Origin: Paenibacillus lentus
GTDB lineage: Bacteria; Bacillota; Bacilli; Paenibacillales; Paenibacillaceae
Assembly: GCF_003931855.1 (NCBI RefSeq)
Contig: NZ_CP034248.1
Coordinates: forward strand, 3,038,001 to 3,102,000
Length of the DNA: 64,000 bases
Reading direction: 5' to 3'
Part shown: piece by piece, positions 7,402-16,747 of the stretch
Layout: each line of letters starts with the position of its first letter
Numbering within the stretch: position 1 is the first letter of the stretch
Made by a program: the position numbers and the translations under genes
Notes under the pieces: generated by a model
Told to the model about the DNA's origin: nothing
What the model saw: the letters and a program-made list of their open reading frames with translations, nothing else
Database searches by the model: none

Positions 7402-9831
7402 GTGTTCGATAACAAAGAATGCTTTAAGGAAATGTTTAAGAAAGAACTGGTCAGTCAACTGGGGAAGCCGATCTCTGACGCAACGGACGCGGATGTTTAT
7501 AACATACTTGGCCTATTGATCCGGGAAAGGATCGGCCAAGATTGGGCGGAGACGAATCAAAGGCTGAAAGATAACAAAGCTCGACAAGTGTATTATTTCT
7601 CCATGGAGTTTCTCATTGGGCGGCAGCTCGGGAATAATTTGTTGAATTTGGGGGTGCTTGAGCTCGTTCGTGACGGACTCCAGGAACTGGGCTTCGATCT
7701 AGACGCTGCGGAGGAGGAAGAAAGTGATCCTGGGCTGGGCAATGGCGGATTGGGGCGCCTCGCAGCATGCTTTCTAGACTCTTTAGCTGCGCAGCAGTTA
7801 CCCGGTCACGGCTGCGGTATCCGATACCGCTATGGTTTATTCGAACAGAAAATTGTGGACGGCCACCAGGTGGAGCTCCCTGATTATTGGCTGCAGCGCG
7901 GCAACGTATGGGAGGTCTGTCGGGAGGATAAGAAGGTGGAGGTGCGCTTTGGCGGTCAGGTGCATATGTCGGAACGAGACGGTCAGCTTCATTTCGAACT
8001 GTCGGGCTTCGAGAGTATTTGGGCGATACCCTTTGATATTCCAGTAATTGGCAGTGGTTCAAGCCACGTCAATACGCTTCGGCTCTGGAGCGCTAGGCCC
8101 GGTAAAGGCTCCATCAAACCGTACACGGGTTATGACGGCAGCTATTATAATTACTTGAATTATTACCGATCGGTCGAATCCGTATCTGAATTTCTGTATC
8201 CCGACGATTCCGAATTTGAAGGCAAGCTGTTGCGTTTGAAACAGCAGTATTTCTTATGCTCGGCTGGTCTTCAAAGTATACTTAGAACCTTCGACAAGCT
8301 CGAACTGCCCATCACATCTCTGCCAGACAAAGCAGCAATACATATCAATGATACGCACCCCGCACTCGTAATTCCGGAGCTCATGCGGATATTGATGGAC
8401 GAGAAACATTGTTCCTGGGAAGAGGCATGGCATATTACGAGGCAGACAGTATCCTATACGAATCATACAACGCTGAGTGAAGCGCTGGAAAAATGGCCGA
8501 TAACTCTGGTAAAGCAATTGCTGCCCCGCATTTATATGATTATTGAGGAATTGAATAAACGGTTCTGTGCCGAGCTTCTAGAGTGTTATTCTGGGGATCA
8601 GCAACGTATTTCTCAGCTGGCCATCATTTATGGCGATCAAATTCGGATGGCCAATTTGGCTATCGTTGGCAGCTATAGCGTTAATGGCGTGGCCTCCCTT
8701 CATACCGAAATATTGAAAAAACGAGAAATGAAAGCATTCTATGAGCTTTATCCTGCTCGGTTTAACAATAAAACGAACGGTATCTCGCATCGGCGCTGGC
8801 TTATGCATGCCAATCCTGATTTGTCGAGACTAATTACCGAGGTAATCGGTTCTCGTTGGATTACTCAGCCCCAGGAAATGATCGGCTTAATCAAATACGC
8901 CGAGGATCAAAGTTTTATAGAGAGAGTACGTGAGGTCAAACGGATAAACAAGCTGCGGCTCGCAAAATATGTGCAGGATAAACTGCATATCAGCATTGAT
9001 CCGGACTCGATTTTTGATGTTCAAGCTAAGCGACTTCATGCCTATAAGCGGCAACTGCTTAATGTACTGCATATGATGCATGTATACAACCAGCTAAAGG
9101 ATAATCCATCAGCCGATATTACGCCGCGAACATTTCTGTTTAGCGCCAAAGCCGCTCCCGGATATTATTTGGCCAAAAACATCATTAAATTGATTAATAC
9201 GGTGGCAGATACCGTCAATCGTGATCAGGCTGTCCGCGATAAAATGAAGGTCGTTTTTCTCGAAAATTATTCCGTATCCTTGGCTGAGAAGCTTATTCCC
9301 GCTGCAGATGTGAGTGAACAAATATCGACGGCAGGCAAAGAGGCCTCAGGAACCGGAAATATGAAATTCATGATGAACGGCGCGCTGACGATCGGAACTT
9401 TGGACGGGGCCAATGTGGAAATGTACAATATGTTAGGCGATGACAACATGTTTCTGTTCGGGCTGCGAGCGGAACAGGTGATGATGTACAATCAGAGCGG
9501 CGAATATTCGCCTTGGCAAATTTACAATGTGGATTCACGGGTGAAGGAAGTGATGGATCAGTTGATCCAGCCAGGCCGCTTCTGTTCGGAAGGTCAGGAC
9601 TTTGAGTCTGTTTACCAATCGGTGCTGCATCATCAAGATGAGTTTTTTGTGCTCAAGGATTTTGATAGCTATGTAGAGGCTCACCTGCGAATTGATCTCG
9701 CATATGGCAATCCTAATGATTGGTTGAAAAAGTCCATCTTGAATATCGCCCATTCTGGCAAGTTTTCCAGTGATCATACCATTAAGCAATACGCATCGGA
9801 TATATGGAATATCGATTCATTCTTACTGTGA
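7402..9831 (+). CDS. glgP: Glycogen/maltodextrin phosphorylase
   Basis: GT35 enzyme releasing glucose-1-phosphate from alpha-1,4-glucans with pyridoxal phosphate. The 809-residue length is typical. Visible motifs are GNGGLGRLAACFLDS, the AKAAPGYYLAKNIIK loop, and EASGTGNMKFMMNGA containing the PLP-binding Lys (about residue 655). The GTG start at 7402 follows AGGGAGGA. The gene stands alone between two terminators: no glgB, glgC, glgD or glgA flanks it, unlike the glg operon of many Bacillus. It appears to be an insertion relative to the efp-yqhV-spoIIIA order. The substrate could be glycogen or imported maltodextrin. Confidence 0.95.
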   Translation: MFDNKECFKEMFKKELVSQLGKPISDATDADVYNILGLLIRERIGQDWAETNQRLKDNKARQVYYFSMEFLIGRQLGNNLLNLGVLELVRDGLQELGFDLDAAEEEESDPGLGNGGLGRLAACFLDSLAAQQLPGHGCGIRYRYGLFEQKIVDGHQVELPDYWLQRGNVWEVCREDKKVEVRFGGQVHMSERDGQLHFELSGFESIWAIPFDIPVIGSGSSHVNTLRLWSARPGKGSIKPYTGYDGSYYNYLNYYRSVESVSEFLYPDDSEFEGKLLRLKQQYFLCSAGLQSILRTFDKLELPITSLPDKAAIHINDTHPALVIPELMRILMDEKHCSWEEAWHITRQTVSYTNHTTLSEALEKWPITLVKQLLPRIYMIIEELNKRFCAELLECYSGDQQRISQLAIIYGDQIRMANLAIVGSYSVNGVASLHTEILKKREMKAFYELYPARFNNKTNGISHRRWLMHANPDLSRLITEVIGSRWITQPQEMIGLIKYAEDQSFIERVREVKRINKLRLAKYVQDKLHISIDPDSIFDVQAKRLHAYKRQLLNVLHMMHVYNQLKDNPSADITPRTFLFSAKAAPGYYLAKNIIKLINTVADTVNRDQAVRDKMKVVFLENYSVSLAEKLIPAADVSEQISTAGKEASGTGNMKFMMNGALTIGTLDGANVEMYNMLGDDNMFLFGLRAEQVMMYNQSGEYSPWQIYNVDSRVKEVMDQLIQPGRFCSEGQDFESVYQSVLHHQDEFFVLKDFDSYVEAHLRIDLAYGNPNDWLKKSILNIAHSGKFSSDHTIKQYASDIWNIDSFLL

Positions 9832-9855
9832 AGAAAGGAATGGTATTTCCTATTA

Positions 9856-9895
9856 GAAGGCCACCGAATTATCGGCGGCCTTCTTTCTATTTTTT
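9856..9895 (+). terminator. Rho-independent terminator after glgP
   Basis: A 12-bp stem with one A-C mismatch (GAAGGCCACCGA with TCGGCGGCCTTC) on a 4-nt ATTA loop, followed by TTCTATTTTTT, 24 nt after the glgP stop. Confidence 0.88.
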
Positions 9896-9963
9896 GCAAA
9901 TAAAAAGAGATGACGGGGCATAAGGTAATAGAGACTGGACAAGAAGGGGGTTGTTATCCGGCT

Positions 9964-10230
9964 ATGCTCGATAAATTCGTGACCAGTATGGCGACTATAC
10001 GAGTAATTTCCGGTTCGATCGAAATCGTTGCCGCCATATTGATGCTTAAGCTGGGGCGGGTCGATAAGGCATTGGCGGTAAACTCTATGCTTGCGTTTGT
10101 GGGCCCGACAGTTCTTCTCATCACGACGACAATCGGACTTGCCGGTATGGCGGATAAGTTGTCATGGAGTAAATTGATTTGGATCGGCTGCGGCATTTCA
10201 TGTCTCTTAATCGGCATTTTAAAGAAATGA
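9964..10230 (+). CDS. yqhV: DUF2619 family small membrane protein, YqhV-like
   Basis: An 88-residue protein with three hydrophobic segments and the pattern ATIRVISGSIEIVAAILMLK ... NSMLAFVGPTVLL ... IGLAGMADKLS, characteristic of YqhV/DUF2619. It sits immediately ahead of spoIIIAA, as in Bacillus. The ATG at 9964 is chosen for homology; the upstream GGGGG is about 13 nt away, so the ribosome site is not ideal. Function is unknown; conserved linkage to spoIIIA suggests a sporulation role. Confidence 0.78.
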   Translation: MLDKFVTSMATIRVISGSIEIVAAILMLKLGRVDKALAVNSMLAFVGPTVLLITTTIGLAGMADKLSWSKLIWIGCGISCLLIGILKK

Positions 10231-10241
10231 TAGATTTCCCG

Positions 10242-10269
10242 TCATAAAGACAAAGTACAGGCATAAACA
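10242..10269 (+). promoter_or_regulatory. Candidate sigma-E promoter of the spoIIIA operon
   Basis: TCATAAA (10242-10248) and CATAAACA (10262-10269) are 13 nt apart, about 70 nt before spoIIIAA. They resemble the sigma-E -35 (KMATATT) and -10 (CATACAHT) elements at nearly standard spacing. spoIIIA is a sigma-E operon in Bacillus, which supports the call; the match itself is partial. Confidence 0.4.
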
Positions 10270-10337
10270 TGAGATATAACACAAGCAAAGCAATAGAGTA
10301 GCTGGATTTTGAAAAAGAAGTCTTTGGGGGTACATGG

Positions 10338-11339
10338 ATGAACAACCCTAGCTGGTTAACTGTATTTCCCGATAACATCCGCTCAATGCTTCTAAAGCTG
10401 CCTCCTGCCTTGTTCGCAAGGCTGGAAGAAATCCGCATTCGTGAGGGACGACCCTTGGAAGTAAATGCCGCAGGTCGGCATTATTTCCTGACCTCGCATG
10501 GCGAATTGACCAGTGATCCGGCCATTGCCTTCTTGCCAGGGAAGCAGGAGGGCAATCGGTTCCTTGATTTAATAACGAATCATTCGCTGTACACGATGGA
10601 GGAGGAGCTGCGCAAAGGCTTCATAACGATTGCCGGGGGCCACCGAATCGGACTTGCCGGCAGGACCGTTTTGAGCGGAGGAAAAGTAGAGCATATCAGG
10701 GACATAAGCGGTTTTAATGTTCGGATTGCAAGAGAAGTGCTTGGCATCAGCGACCGGATATTGCCTAGTTTGCTCGACTTTAAGCATAGAACCATCTTTC
10801 ATACATTAATTCTGTCTCCACCCCAGCAGGGGAAGACGACATTGATTCGCGATCTTGCCAGGGGAATCAGCAGTGGAGCCTGGGGACATCCAGAGGCAAA
10901 GTGGCCAGGCCTCAAAGTTGGCATTATAGATGAACGTTCGGAGATCGCCGGCAGCAAACGCGGGGTACCCAGTTTTGACGTAGGCCCCCGAACGGATGTA
11001 ATGGATGGCTGCCCCAAGGCGGAAGGAATTATGATGATGATCCGTTCTATGTCTCCGGACGTGATCATTGTGGATGAAATCGGTCGCCCAGAGGACGCAG
11101 ACGCTCTCGCCGAAGCCTTGCATGCAGGAGTAAAAGTGATTGCTACCGCCCATGGATCAGATGTGAGCGAGCTGACTCATCGGCCCGCATTCTCCAAGCT
11201 GGCTGATCCACCTTTCTTTGAGATGTACGCCGTACTTAATCGCAGTGACAATGAGCTTGCTTTTCGACTCTGGGACGGCAAGCGGAGGGGAATAGACAAT
11301 TCGGGACTGAATGCGAAGGGCAGGGAGAAATATGGTTAA
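10338..11339 (+). CDS. spoIIIAA: Stage III sporulation protein AA (secretion-type ATPase)
   Basis: First gene of the eight-gene operon encoding the channel between mother cell and forespore. The 333-residue protein resembles type II/IV secretion ATPases: Walker A in SPPQQGKTTLIRDLARG (about 153-170), Walker B in DVIIVDEIGRPED (about 240-252), and an arginine-rich region around EIRIREGRPLE near the N-terminus. It probably powers channel assembly or transport from the mother-cell side. ATG 10338 follows a GGGGGT site. The stop overlaps spoIIIAB by 8 nt. Confidence 0.96.
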   Translation: MNNPSWLTVFPDNIRSMLLKLPPALFARLEEIRIREGRPLEVNAAGRHYFLTSHGELTSDPAIAFLPGKQEGNRFLDLITNHSLYTMEEELRKGFITIAGGHRIGLAGRTVLSGGKVEHIRDISGFNVRIAREVLGISDRILPSLLDFKHRTIFHTLILSPPQQGKTTLIRDLARGISSGAWGHPEAKWPGLKVGIIDERSEIAGSKRGVPSFDVGPRTDVMDGCPKAEGIMMMIRSMSPDVIIVDEIGRPEDADALAEALHAGVKVIATAHGSDVSELTHRPAFSKLADPPFFEMYAVLNRSDNELAFRLWDGKRRGIDNSGLNAKGREKYG

Positions 11340-11850
11340 GATGGTGGGCGCGGCATTGGTGATTCTGGCGGCAACGTTAGCTGGATTAGCGAAGGCAAGA
11401 CAGTTTGCCAGTCGTCCGAATCAGATAAGGCGGCTCATTCTGGCCCTTAAGCGACTGGAAACAGAAATCATGTATGGCTACACGCCGTTGCCTGATGCCT
11501 TGCAGCGCATTGCGGATCAAAGCGGTGAGCCAATCAAAGCATTGTTCGAAGGAGCCGCAGCCCAGATGAATCCGCCGTTAAATTGGACAGCCCAGCAAAG
11601 CCTGCATCATGCCGTTGAGACTAGGTGGAAGTATACGGCAATGAAGGCACCAGAGAAGGAGGTCATGCTCCAGCTCGGTTTTACTTTAGGAACAAGCGAC
11701 CGGACGAATCAGTTGGGGCATATCGCAACAGCCATACGCCAATTGGAGAGTGAGGAGCATGCCGCGCGAGAAGAACAAGGGCGTTATGAAAAAATGTCCA
11801 AAAGCTTAGGGCTGCTTGGCGGGGCGTTTATCGTTATTTTGCTCTACTAA
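11332..11850 (+). CDS. spoIIIAB: Stage III sporulation protein AB
   Basis: A 172-residue membrane-anchored protein of the SpoIIIA channel. It has an N-terminal hydrophobic segment (VGAALVILAATLAGLA), a helical middle related to GspF-type platform proteins, and a C-terminal hydrophobic helix (GLLGGAFIVILLY). The ATG at 11332 is preceded by GGGAGAA inside the end of spoIIIAA, giving an 8-nt overlap typical of translational coupling. Confidence 0.93.
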   Translation: MVKMVGAALVILAATLAGLAKARQFASRPNQIRRLILALKRLETEIMYGYTPLPDALQRIADQSGEPIKALFEGAAAQMNPPLNWTAQQSLHHAVETRWKYTAMKAPEKEVMLQLGFTLGTSDRTNQLGHIATAIRQLESEEHAAREEQGRYEKMSKSLGLLGGAFIVILLY

Positions 11851-11910
11851 TGCGACTCCCTCCTATCATCGTGATTGTAACCGCAAAAATGATCGTGAGG
11901 TGCCAAATCA

Positions 11911-12114
11911 ATGAACTTAGAAGTGAATGCCATATTTCAGATTGCAGGTATTGGCATCATTATCGCCATGATACACACTGTGCTGAAGCAGATGGGCAAA
12001 GAGGACATGGCGCATTGGGTGACTGTGATTGGGTTCGTCGTCGTGTTGTTCATGGTCATACGATTACTGGACAGTTTATTTCAGGAAATTAAATCGATCT
12101 TTTTATTCCAGTAG
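11911..12114 (+). CDS. spoIIIAC: Stage III sporulation protein AC
   Basis: A 67-residue protein with two membrane helices and the conserved core IAGIGIIIAMIHTVLKQMGKEDMAHW. The family forms part of the membrane base of the SpoIIIA-SpoIIQ complex. ATG 11911 follows GTGAGGTG. It is 60 nt after spoIIIAB and 11 nt before spoIIIAD. Confidence 0.94.
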   Translation: MNLEVNAIFQIAGIGIIIAMIHTVLKQMGKEDMAHWVTVIGFVVVLFMVIRLLDSLFQEIKSIFLFQ

Positions 12115-12125
12115 GTGATTTGGCA

Positions 12126-12515
12126 GTGGAAATGATTCAGATCGTAGGCTTGGGACTGATCGCCACCATACTTATCCTCACCATTAAGGAACAGAAGCCG
12201 ACTTTTGCCTTTCTCATCGCGATTGCTACGGGCATCATGATTTTTATGTATCTGGTAGGTAAAATCGGTGAAATCATCGAGGTGCTGGAGCAATTGGCCG
12301 AATCCTCCGGTGTGCAGATGATCTACCTCAAGACGATCCTAAAAATTATCGGAATCGCCTACATTGCCGAATTCGGAGCGCAAATCGTTAGAGATGCCGG
12401 TCAGGAGAGCATTGCTTCAAAAATTGAGCTCGCGGGAAAAATACTTATCATGGTTCTGGCTATTCCAATCATCAGCATCATCATTGAAACCGTGATGAGG
12501 ATATTGCCTGCTTAA
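12126..12515 (+). CDS. spoIIIAD: Stage III sporulation protein AD
   Basis: A 129-residue membrane protein with about four hydrophobic segments and the motifs QIVGLGLIATIL, KEQKPTFAFLI and AGQESIASKIELAGK (DAGQ variant), all typical of SpoIIIAD. Three near in-frame starts exist (TTG 12120, GTG 12126, ATG 12132). GTG 12126 is preferred because AGGTGA lies 7 nt before it. It is structurally related to SpoIIIAC. Confidence 0.93.
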   Translation: MEMIQIVGLGLIATILILTIKEQKPTFAFLIAIATGIMIFMYLVGKIGEIIEVLEQLAESSGVQMIYLKTILKIIGIAYIAEFGAQIVRDAGQESIASKIELAGKILIMVLAIPIISIIIETVMRILPA

Positions 12516-12529
12516 CGAAACGGGGACAA

Positions 12530-13732
12530 ATGATGAAAAAGACGAAATTGATCTGGCATAACCGATTCATTCATGCTCTCGTCCTCAGCTTTGTCATCTT
12601 GTGGTCTTTACCGGTGTTTGTAACAGCCGCCCCTAATGATGATTGGATTAATAAGCAGGCAGAAGAATTGCCTACGGATCAGGTGGAAATTTACTGGCAG
12701 GAGCTGATGAAGGAGTACGGTGGCTTTTTTCCGGATCAGAACATGCCTTCCTTTATGGATATGCTGCTGCAGGACGGAAACGAGGGTGCGTTTAGTGTAA
12801 AAGCAGGTGCACTAGGATTATTGAAATATATGTGGCACGAGGTATTGTACAACGGACATATCTTGACGACGATAGTCCTCCTTTCTGTATTCAGCACGAT
12901 TCTGGAAACACTTCAAACTGCGTTTGAACGTAAACAAGTCAGCAAAGTGGCATATGCCATTTGTTATATGGTCATTCTCATTTTGGCGATAAACAGCTTT
13001 CATGTTGCGATTTCATATGCCACGGACGCCATTCGAAGCATGATCAATTTTATGATGGCCATGGTGCCGCTGCTATTCACGCTGCTTGCTTCTATGGGCA
13101 ACTTGGTTACTGTATCCGTTACACATCCGCTTGTGGTATTCATGGTGCATACGGTCGGAACGGTCGTCTACTCAGTTGTTTTCCCATTGCTCTTCTTCTC
13201 GGCTGTCCTGCATATTGTCAGCTCATTGTCTGAGAAGTACAAGCTCACTCAGCTTGCCAATTTATTGCGCACAATCAGCATGGCGCTGCTTGGAGTAATG
13301 CTGACCATCTTCCTCGGAGTCATCTCCATCAAAGGGATTGCTGGCTCGGTAGCGGACGGAGTGACGCTTCGGACGGCCAAATATTTGACCGGGAACTTCG
13401 TTCCGGTTGTCGGTAAGGTGTTTGCAGATGCTACGGATACCGTTATTTCGGCCTCATTGCTCGTCAAAAATTCAATTGGGCTCGTCGGTGTCATTATTCT
13501 GCTGTTTTTATGCGCCTTTCCTGCTATTAAAATCATGACATTAGCATTGATTTATAACCTATCGGCAGCGGTTATGCAGCCGCTGGGAGAGACGCCGATC
13601 GTAACCTGCCTTGAGACGATCGGAAAGAGCATGATTTATGTGTTTGCTGCCCTCGCTGCAGTAGGATTGATGTTCTTTCTCGCCATTACGATTACCTTAA
13701 CTGCAGGCAATGTCACAGTGATGATGAGATAG
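12530..13732 (+). CDS. spoIIIAE: Stage III sporulation protein AE
   Basis: A 400-residue polytopic membrane protein. An N-terminal signal peptide (HALVLSFVILWSLPVFVTAA) is followed by a short exposed domain and about seven membrane helices. SpoIIIAE is the largest membrane subunit of the SpoIIIA channel and resembles permease-like components. ATG 12530 or 12533 could start it. The stop is followed closely by the spoIIIAF ribosome site. Confidence 0.94.
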   Translation: MMKKTKLIWHNRFIHALVLSFVILWSLPVFVTAAPNDDWINKQAEELPTDQVEIYWQELMKEYGGFFPDQNMPSFMDMLLQDGNEGAFSVKAGALGLLKYMWHEVLYNGHILTTIVLLSVFSTILETLQTAFERKQVSKVAYAICYMVILILAINSFHVAISYATDAIRSMINFMMAMVPLLFTLLASMGNLVTVSVTHPLVVFMVHTVGTVVYSVVFPLLFFSAVLHIVSSLSEKYKLTQLANLLRTISMALLGVMLTIFLGVISIKGIAGSVADGVTLRTAKYLTGNFVPVVGKVFADATDTVISASLLVKNSIGLVGVIILLFLCAFPAIKIMTLALIYNLSAAVMQPLGETPIVTCLETIGKSMIYVFAALAAVGLMFFLAITITLTAGNVTVMMR

Positions 13733-13756
13733 ATGGAATGTGGTGGTGATGACTCA

Positions 13757-14518
13757 ATGACCTGGCTAGCAGAATGGTTGAAACAAATTATTTTTGTTGT
13801 GCTAATGGCGACATTCATTGATTTGCTGCTTCCTAACCGTTCGATGGAGAGATATGTAAAGCTTGTAGTCAGCCTACTGATTCTACTGACTCTAATTTCA
13901 CCGGTGATGCGTTTGTTTGCCCCTGATTCGCAGCAGAAGCTGGAAACGGTTCTTATGAATAGTACGGGAGAAGGGACTTCAGCGTCGGTCGGTACAGACG
14001 AAATATTGCATCAAGGAGAGCAAATAAGGATGAGAAGAGAACGTGAAGTGATTGAAATGGCTAGCGAAGAAGCAGCGAAACGGATCCAAGAGCAAATTGA
14101 ACGGGAAACCGGTCAACGGGTGGACCGAGTAGTCGTTAGACTGGATCGTCCTGAGAGCGGTGCAGAGCCTCTTATCTCGGCCGTTGAGGTGTATATTACT
14201 CAGGATCAGGAGTTATCCGGCGCGGACACCCCGTCCAATAATGGACAGGAAGAGGAGCATGAGCAAATATCCATAGCTTCTGTTGAGCCGGTACGCATTC
14301 AAGTAGAGCCTCTGGGAGAGGAGGAGGTTGAAGAGGTTGTCAGGAAAAGTGTTCCAGCAATGAGCGAAGAGGCCAGTCCTGGAGCTGAAATGATCGATTC
14401 CACAAATAATGCCGCTCAAACATATAGCCTTGCAGAACAAATTACCGATATCCTGCTGCGCAACTGGGAAATCCCCAGAGAACTCGTGCACGTTGTTATC
14501 CAAGAAAATAACAAATAA
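13757..14518 (+). CDS. spoIIIAF: Stage III sporulation protein AF
   Basis: A 253-residue protein with two N-terminal membrane helices (about 8-28 and 38-55) around LLLPNRSMERYVKLVVSL, then a long acidic extracellular or intermembrane domain. The family carries a ring-building fold distantly like that of AG and AH. ATG 13757 follows GGTGGTGAT. The earlier in-frame ATG at 13733 sits at the spoIIIAE stop and lacks a ribosome site. Confidence 0.92.
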   Translation: MTWLAEWLKQIIFVVLMATFIDLLLPNRSMERYVKLVVSLLILLTLISPVMRLFAPDSQQKLETVLMNSTGEGTSASVGTDEILHQGEQIRMRREREVIEMASEEAAKRIQEQIERETGQRVDRVVVRLDRPESGAEPLISAVEVYITQDQELSGADTPSNNGQEEEHEQISIASVEPVRIQVEPLGEEEVEEVVRKSVPAMSEEASPGAEMIDSTNNAAQTYSLAEQITDILLRNWEIPRELVHVVIQENNK

Positions 14519-14537
14519 CTAGCAAGGGGGGATCATT

Positions 14538-15182
14538 ATGAAGAGTTGGTGGAAGAAGCTGGAGTCGTTCCTTGGGCGAGGTCTGGAGGGCAAGAAGAAA
14601 CAGAATACCTATCGATTACTTATTATACTCGGATTAATTGGCGTGGCGATCATGTTGCTTAATTCTTTCGTCAATGTAAAAAAGATCGACTCTGGCGGAG
14701 CAGGAAGAGAGCCCCCGACAGGACAGGAGGTACTAACGTCAATGTTGACCGAGCAGGGAGCCGCAGCAGGCACCTTTGACGCTATTGAAATGTCGCTTGA
14801 GAATAAAACGAAGGAAATTTTGGAGAAAATTGTTGGCGTTGGAGCGGTCGACGTGCTAGTAACGATCGATTCGACGGAGGAGCTCATTATCGGCCGCAAT
14901 ACGAAGGATACGCAGCAATTGACCGAAGAGAATGACAGGGACGGGGGAAAGAGGCATATTACCCAGTATACCCGGGATGGTCAAATTGTTACGAATGAAG
15001 AAAGCGGTAGTGAAAAACCGATTGTTACGAAAAAAATCAAACCAAAGGTTCGCGGTGTCTTGATTGTGGCCAGAGGCGCTGAAAATAAGACCGTCAGAAA
15101 TTTAATTGTTGACGCGGTGGAGAAAGGATTGAATGTCCCCGCATACCGAATATCCGTCGTACCAAGGAAACAATCGCAATAA
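14538..15182 (+). CDS. spoIIIAG: Stage III sporulation protein AG
   Basis: A 214-residue single-pass protein (TM about residues 29-49) with a ring-building domain of the YscJ/FliF kind (LEKIVGVGAVDVLVTIDS ... KVRGVLIVARGAENKTVRNLI). In Bacillus SpoIIIAG forms a large ring in the intermembrane space of the engulfed forespore. AAGGGGGG precedes the ATG. The next gene begins after a 59-nt AT-rich gap. Confidence 0.95.
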   Translation: MKSWWKKLESFLGRGLEGKKKQNTYRLLIILGLIGVAIMLLNSFVNVKKIDSGGAGREPPTGQEVLTSMLTEQGAAAGTFDAIEMSLENKTKEILEKIVGVGAVDVLVTIDSTEELIIGRNTKDTQQLTEENDRDGGKRHITQYTRDGQIVTNEESGSEKPIVTKKIKPKVRGVLIVARGAENKTVRNLIVDAVEKGLNVPAYRISVVPRKQSQ

Positions 15183-15241
15183 ATGTGAGGGTTCAATTTA
15201 TTAAAAAATAATTAAAAACAATGATTTAGGAGGAAAACGTA

Positions 15242-16018
15242 ATGAAATCGAAAAGACAGACAATTTGGCTCGTTTCCATGCTCAGCTTAATGGTTATTCT
15301 CTCTGCATATTATTTATTTACTGAGGATACCGCAACCAATAAGCCGAAGACGGCTGATGGGAAGCAGGTTACGACGATGGACCAAGCAGCCACTCAGGAA
15401 ACGATTATCGAGGGTAGCGCATTATCCGATGACGACATTATTGTCTCCGAAGTTACGTTGGAGGATGAGGCCATGGAGGATATGTTGATTTCTCAAGAGC
15501 AGCCTGACCAGAATAGCGAGAGCACAGATGCTCCGAAGGAACAGGCAACAAAGAATGAGGAAGCGGAGCAGGATCAGCAGAAATCCGGTGAACAGCCAGA
15601 AGCCGCCGACAAGACTGCCGAGGGCATAAAGGATGAAGATGTGCTTAAGAAAGTAGAGTCCGAAGGGATTTTAACGAGGGATTCCTTGACCGCCTATCAG
15701 ATGGAGCGAGCCGAGCAAAACACGAGAAAGCAGGAACAGCTACTGCAAACGATGAATGATGATAATTTGGAAGAGGCAGTTATGGCTCAGCAACAGCTTA
15801 GCACCCTGCAGGATAAGGAAGCGATAATTACAGACATTGAGGAGCGTCTCCAGCAGCAATATGCCAATGCGGTAGTGACCGAGGATAATGATAGCTACAG
15901 AGTCGTTGTCATCAGTGAGAAACTTCAGGTGAAGGAAGCTGTCAACATCGTAGACATGGTGATTAAGGAGCTCGGTGTGTCCCAGGACAAAGTCAAAGTA
16001 CAATACGTTTCTCAATAA
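15242..16018 (+). CDS. spoIIIAH: Stage III sporulation protein AH
   Basis: Mother-cell membrane protein that, in Bacillus, docks to forespore SpoIIQ across the intermembrane space. The 258-residue product has one TM segment (about 7-27), an acidic low-complexity linker rich in Glu, Gln and Asp (about 35-130), and a C-terminal ring-building domain ending DSYRVVVISEKLQVKEA. The linker is long. AGGAGG lies 7 nt before ATG 15242. It is the last gene of the operon and is followed by a hairpin. Confidence 0.94.
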   Translation: MKSKRQTIWLVSMLSLMVILSAYYLFTEDTATNKPKTADGKQVTTMDQAATQETIIEGSALSDDDIIVSEVTLEDEAMEDMLISQEQPDQNSESTDAPKEQATKNEEAEQDQQKSGEQPEAADKTAEGIKDEDVLKKVESEGILTRDSLTAYQMERAEQNTRKQEQLLQTMNDDNLEEAVMAQQQLSTLQDKEAIITDIEERLQQQYANAVVTEDNDSYRVVVISEKLQVKEAVNIVDMVIKELGVSQDKVKVQYVSQ

Positions 16019-16070
16019 GAATTGGGTATTTTAGTCTCGTTTAAATCTACATTTAACAAATGAAGTTGGT

Positions 16071-16104
16071 GAGTCCAAGAGGAACTTGGACTCTTTCCAT
16101 TTTG
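16071..16104 (+). terminator. Hairpin terminator after spoIIIAH
   Basis: A perfect 9-bp stem (GAGTCCAAG with CTTGGACTC) on a 5-nt loop, followed by TTTCCATTTTG. The T tract is interrupted, so termination may be partial. Confidence 0.7.
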
Positions 16105-16111
16105 ATCGATT

Positions 16112-16121
16112 GTGATATAAT
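16112..16121 (+). promoter_or_regulatory. Extended -10 promoter for accBC
   Basis: GTGATATAAT contains TATAAT (16116-16121) preceded by a TGN extension, with no clear -35. It lies about 65 nt before accB and just after the spoIIIAH terminator, so accBC probably has its own vegetative promoter. Confidence 0.5.
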
Positions 16122-16186
16122 ACATAAAGTTATGATGCGAAAAGGCCCGAGCTTTGCGAAAAAGCTGAAGGAGTGAAGTGTAAATT

Positions 16187-16684
16187 ATGTTTAAACTAAA
16201 TGAAATTAAGGAGCTTATCGAACTGTTGGACAAGACTTCGGTTCATGAGCTTGAAATTGAGAACGAAGGTACAAGACTATGCATTCGCAAGCCAGGCAAA
16301 AGTGAGCTTGTTCATGTTCAACCCACGATGGTCTCTCCTGCACCTCAGGCATTAGCGCCAGTGCATGCTGCATCGGTTGCTGTGGACAACGGTCAGGTCG
16401 AGGCTGCGGGACAGCATGCGGAAAGCGCGGCTGCCGATGCAAACCTACATAAGATTGTGTCCCCGATGGTTGGAACATTCTATCGAGCTTCTTCCCCGGA
16501 TGCAAATCCTTATGTAAATGTTGGAGATAAGGTAGGCGTTAAGACTACGGTTTGTATTATCGAAGCGATGAAGCTGATGAACGAGCTTGAGGCAGAAGTC
16601 AAGGGCGAGATCGTGGATATTCTCGTAGAGAATGGTCAGCTCGTAGAATTCGGACAGCCTCTCTTTTTGGTGAAGCCGGAATAA
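16187..16684 (+). CDS. accB: Acetyl-CoA carboxylase biotin carboxyl carrier protein
   Basis: BCCP carries biotin for acetyl-CoA carboxylase in fatty-acid synthesis. The 165-residue product has an N-terminal helix region, an Ala/Pro/Val-rich linker (about 45-85) and a C-terminal biotinyl domain with EAMKLMNEL, whose Lys is the biotinylation site. ATG 16187 follows a weak AAGGAGTG site. accC follows 63 nt downstream. Confidence 0.96.
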   Translation: MFKLNEIKELIELLDKTSVHELEIENEGTRLCIRKPGKSELVHVQPTMVSPAPQALAPVHAASVAVDNGQVEAAGQHAESAAADANLHKIVSPMVGTFYRASSPDANPYVNVGDKVGVKTTVCIIEAMKLMNELEAEVKGEIVDILVENGQLVEFGQPLFLVKPE

Positions 16685-16747
16685 ATTGCGGTTAAAGGAG
16701 ACCTTGTTAAAGGTCTTATCTAGCTTTCCAAGGAGGATGGGAGATTA

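Noticed and set aside
1318-8295. Further TGTCGAA/TTCGACA motifs inside the patatin, aroQ and glgP genes
   Set aside because: They are single copies within coding sequence, at the frequency expected by chance.
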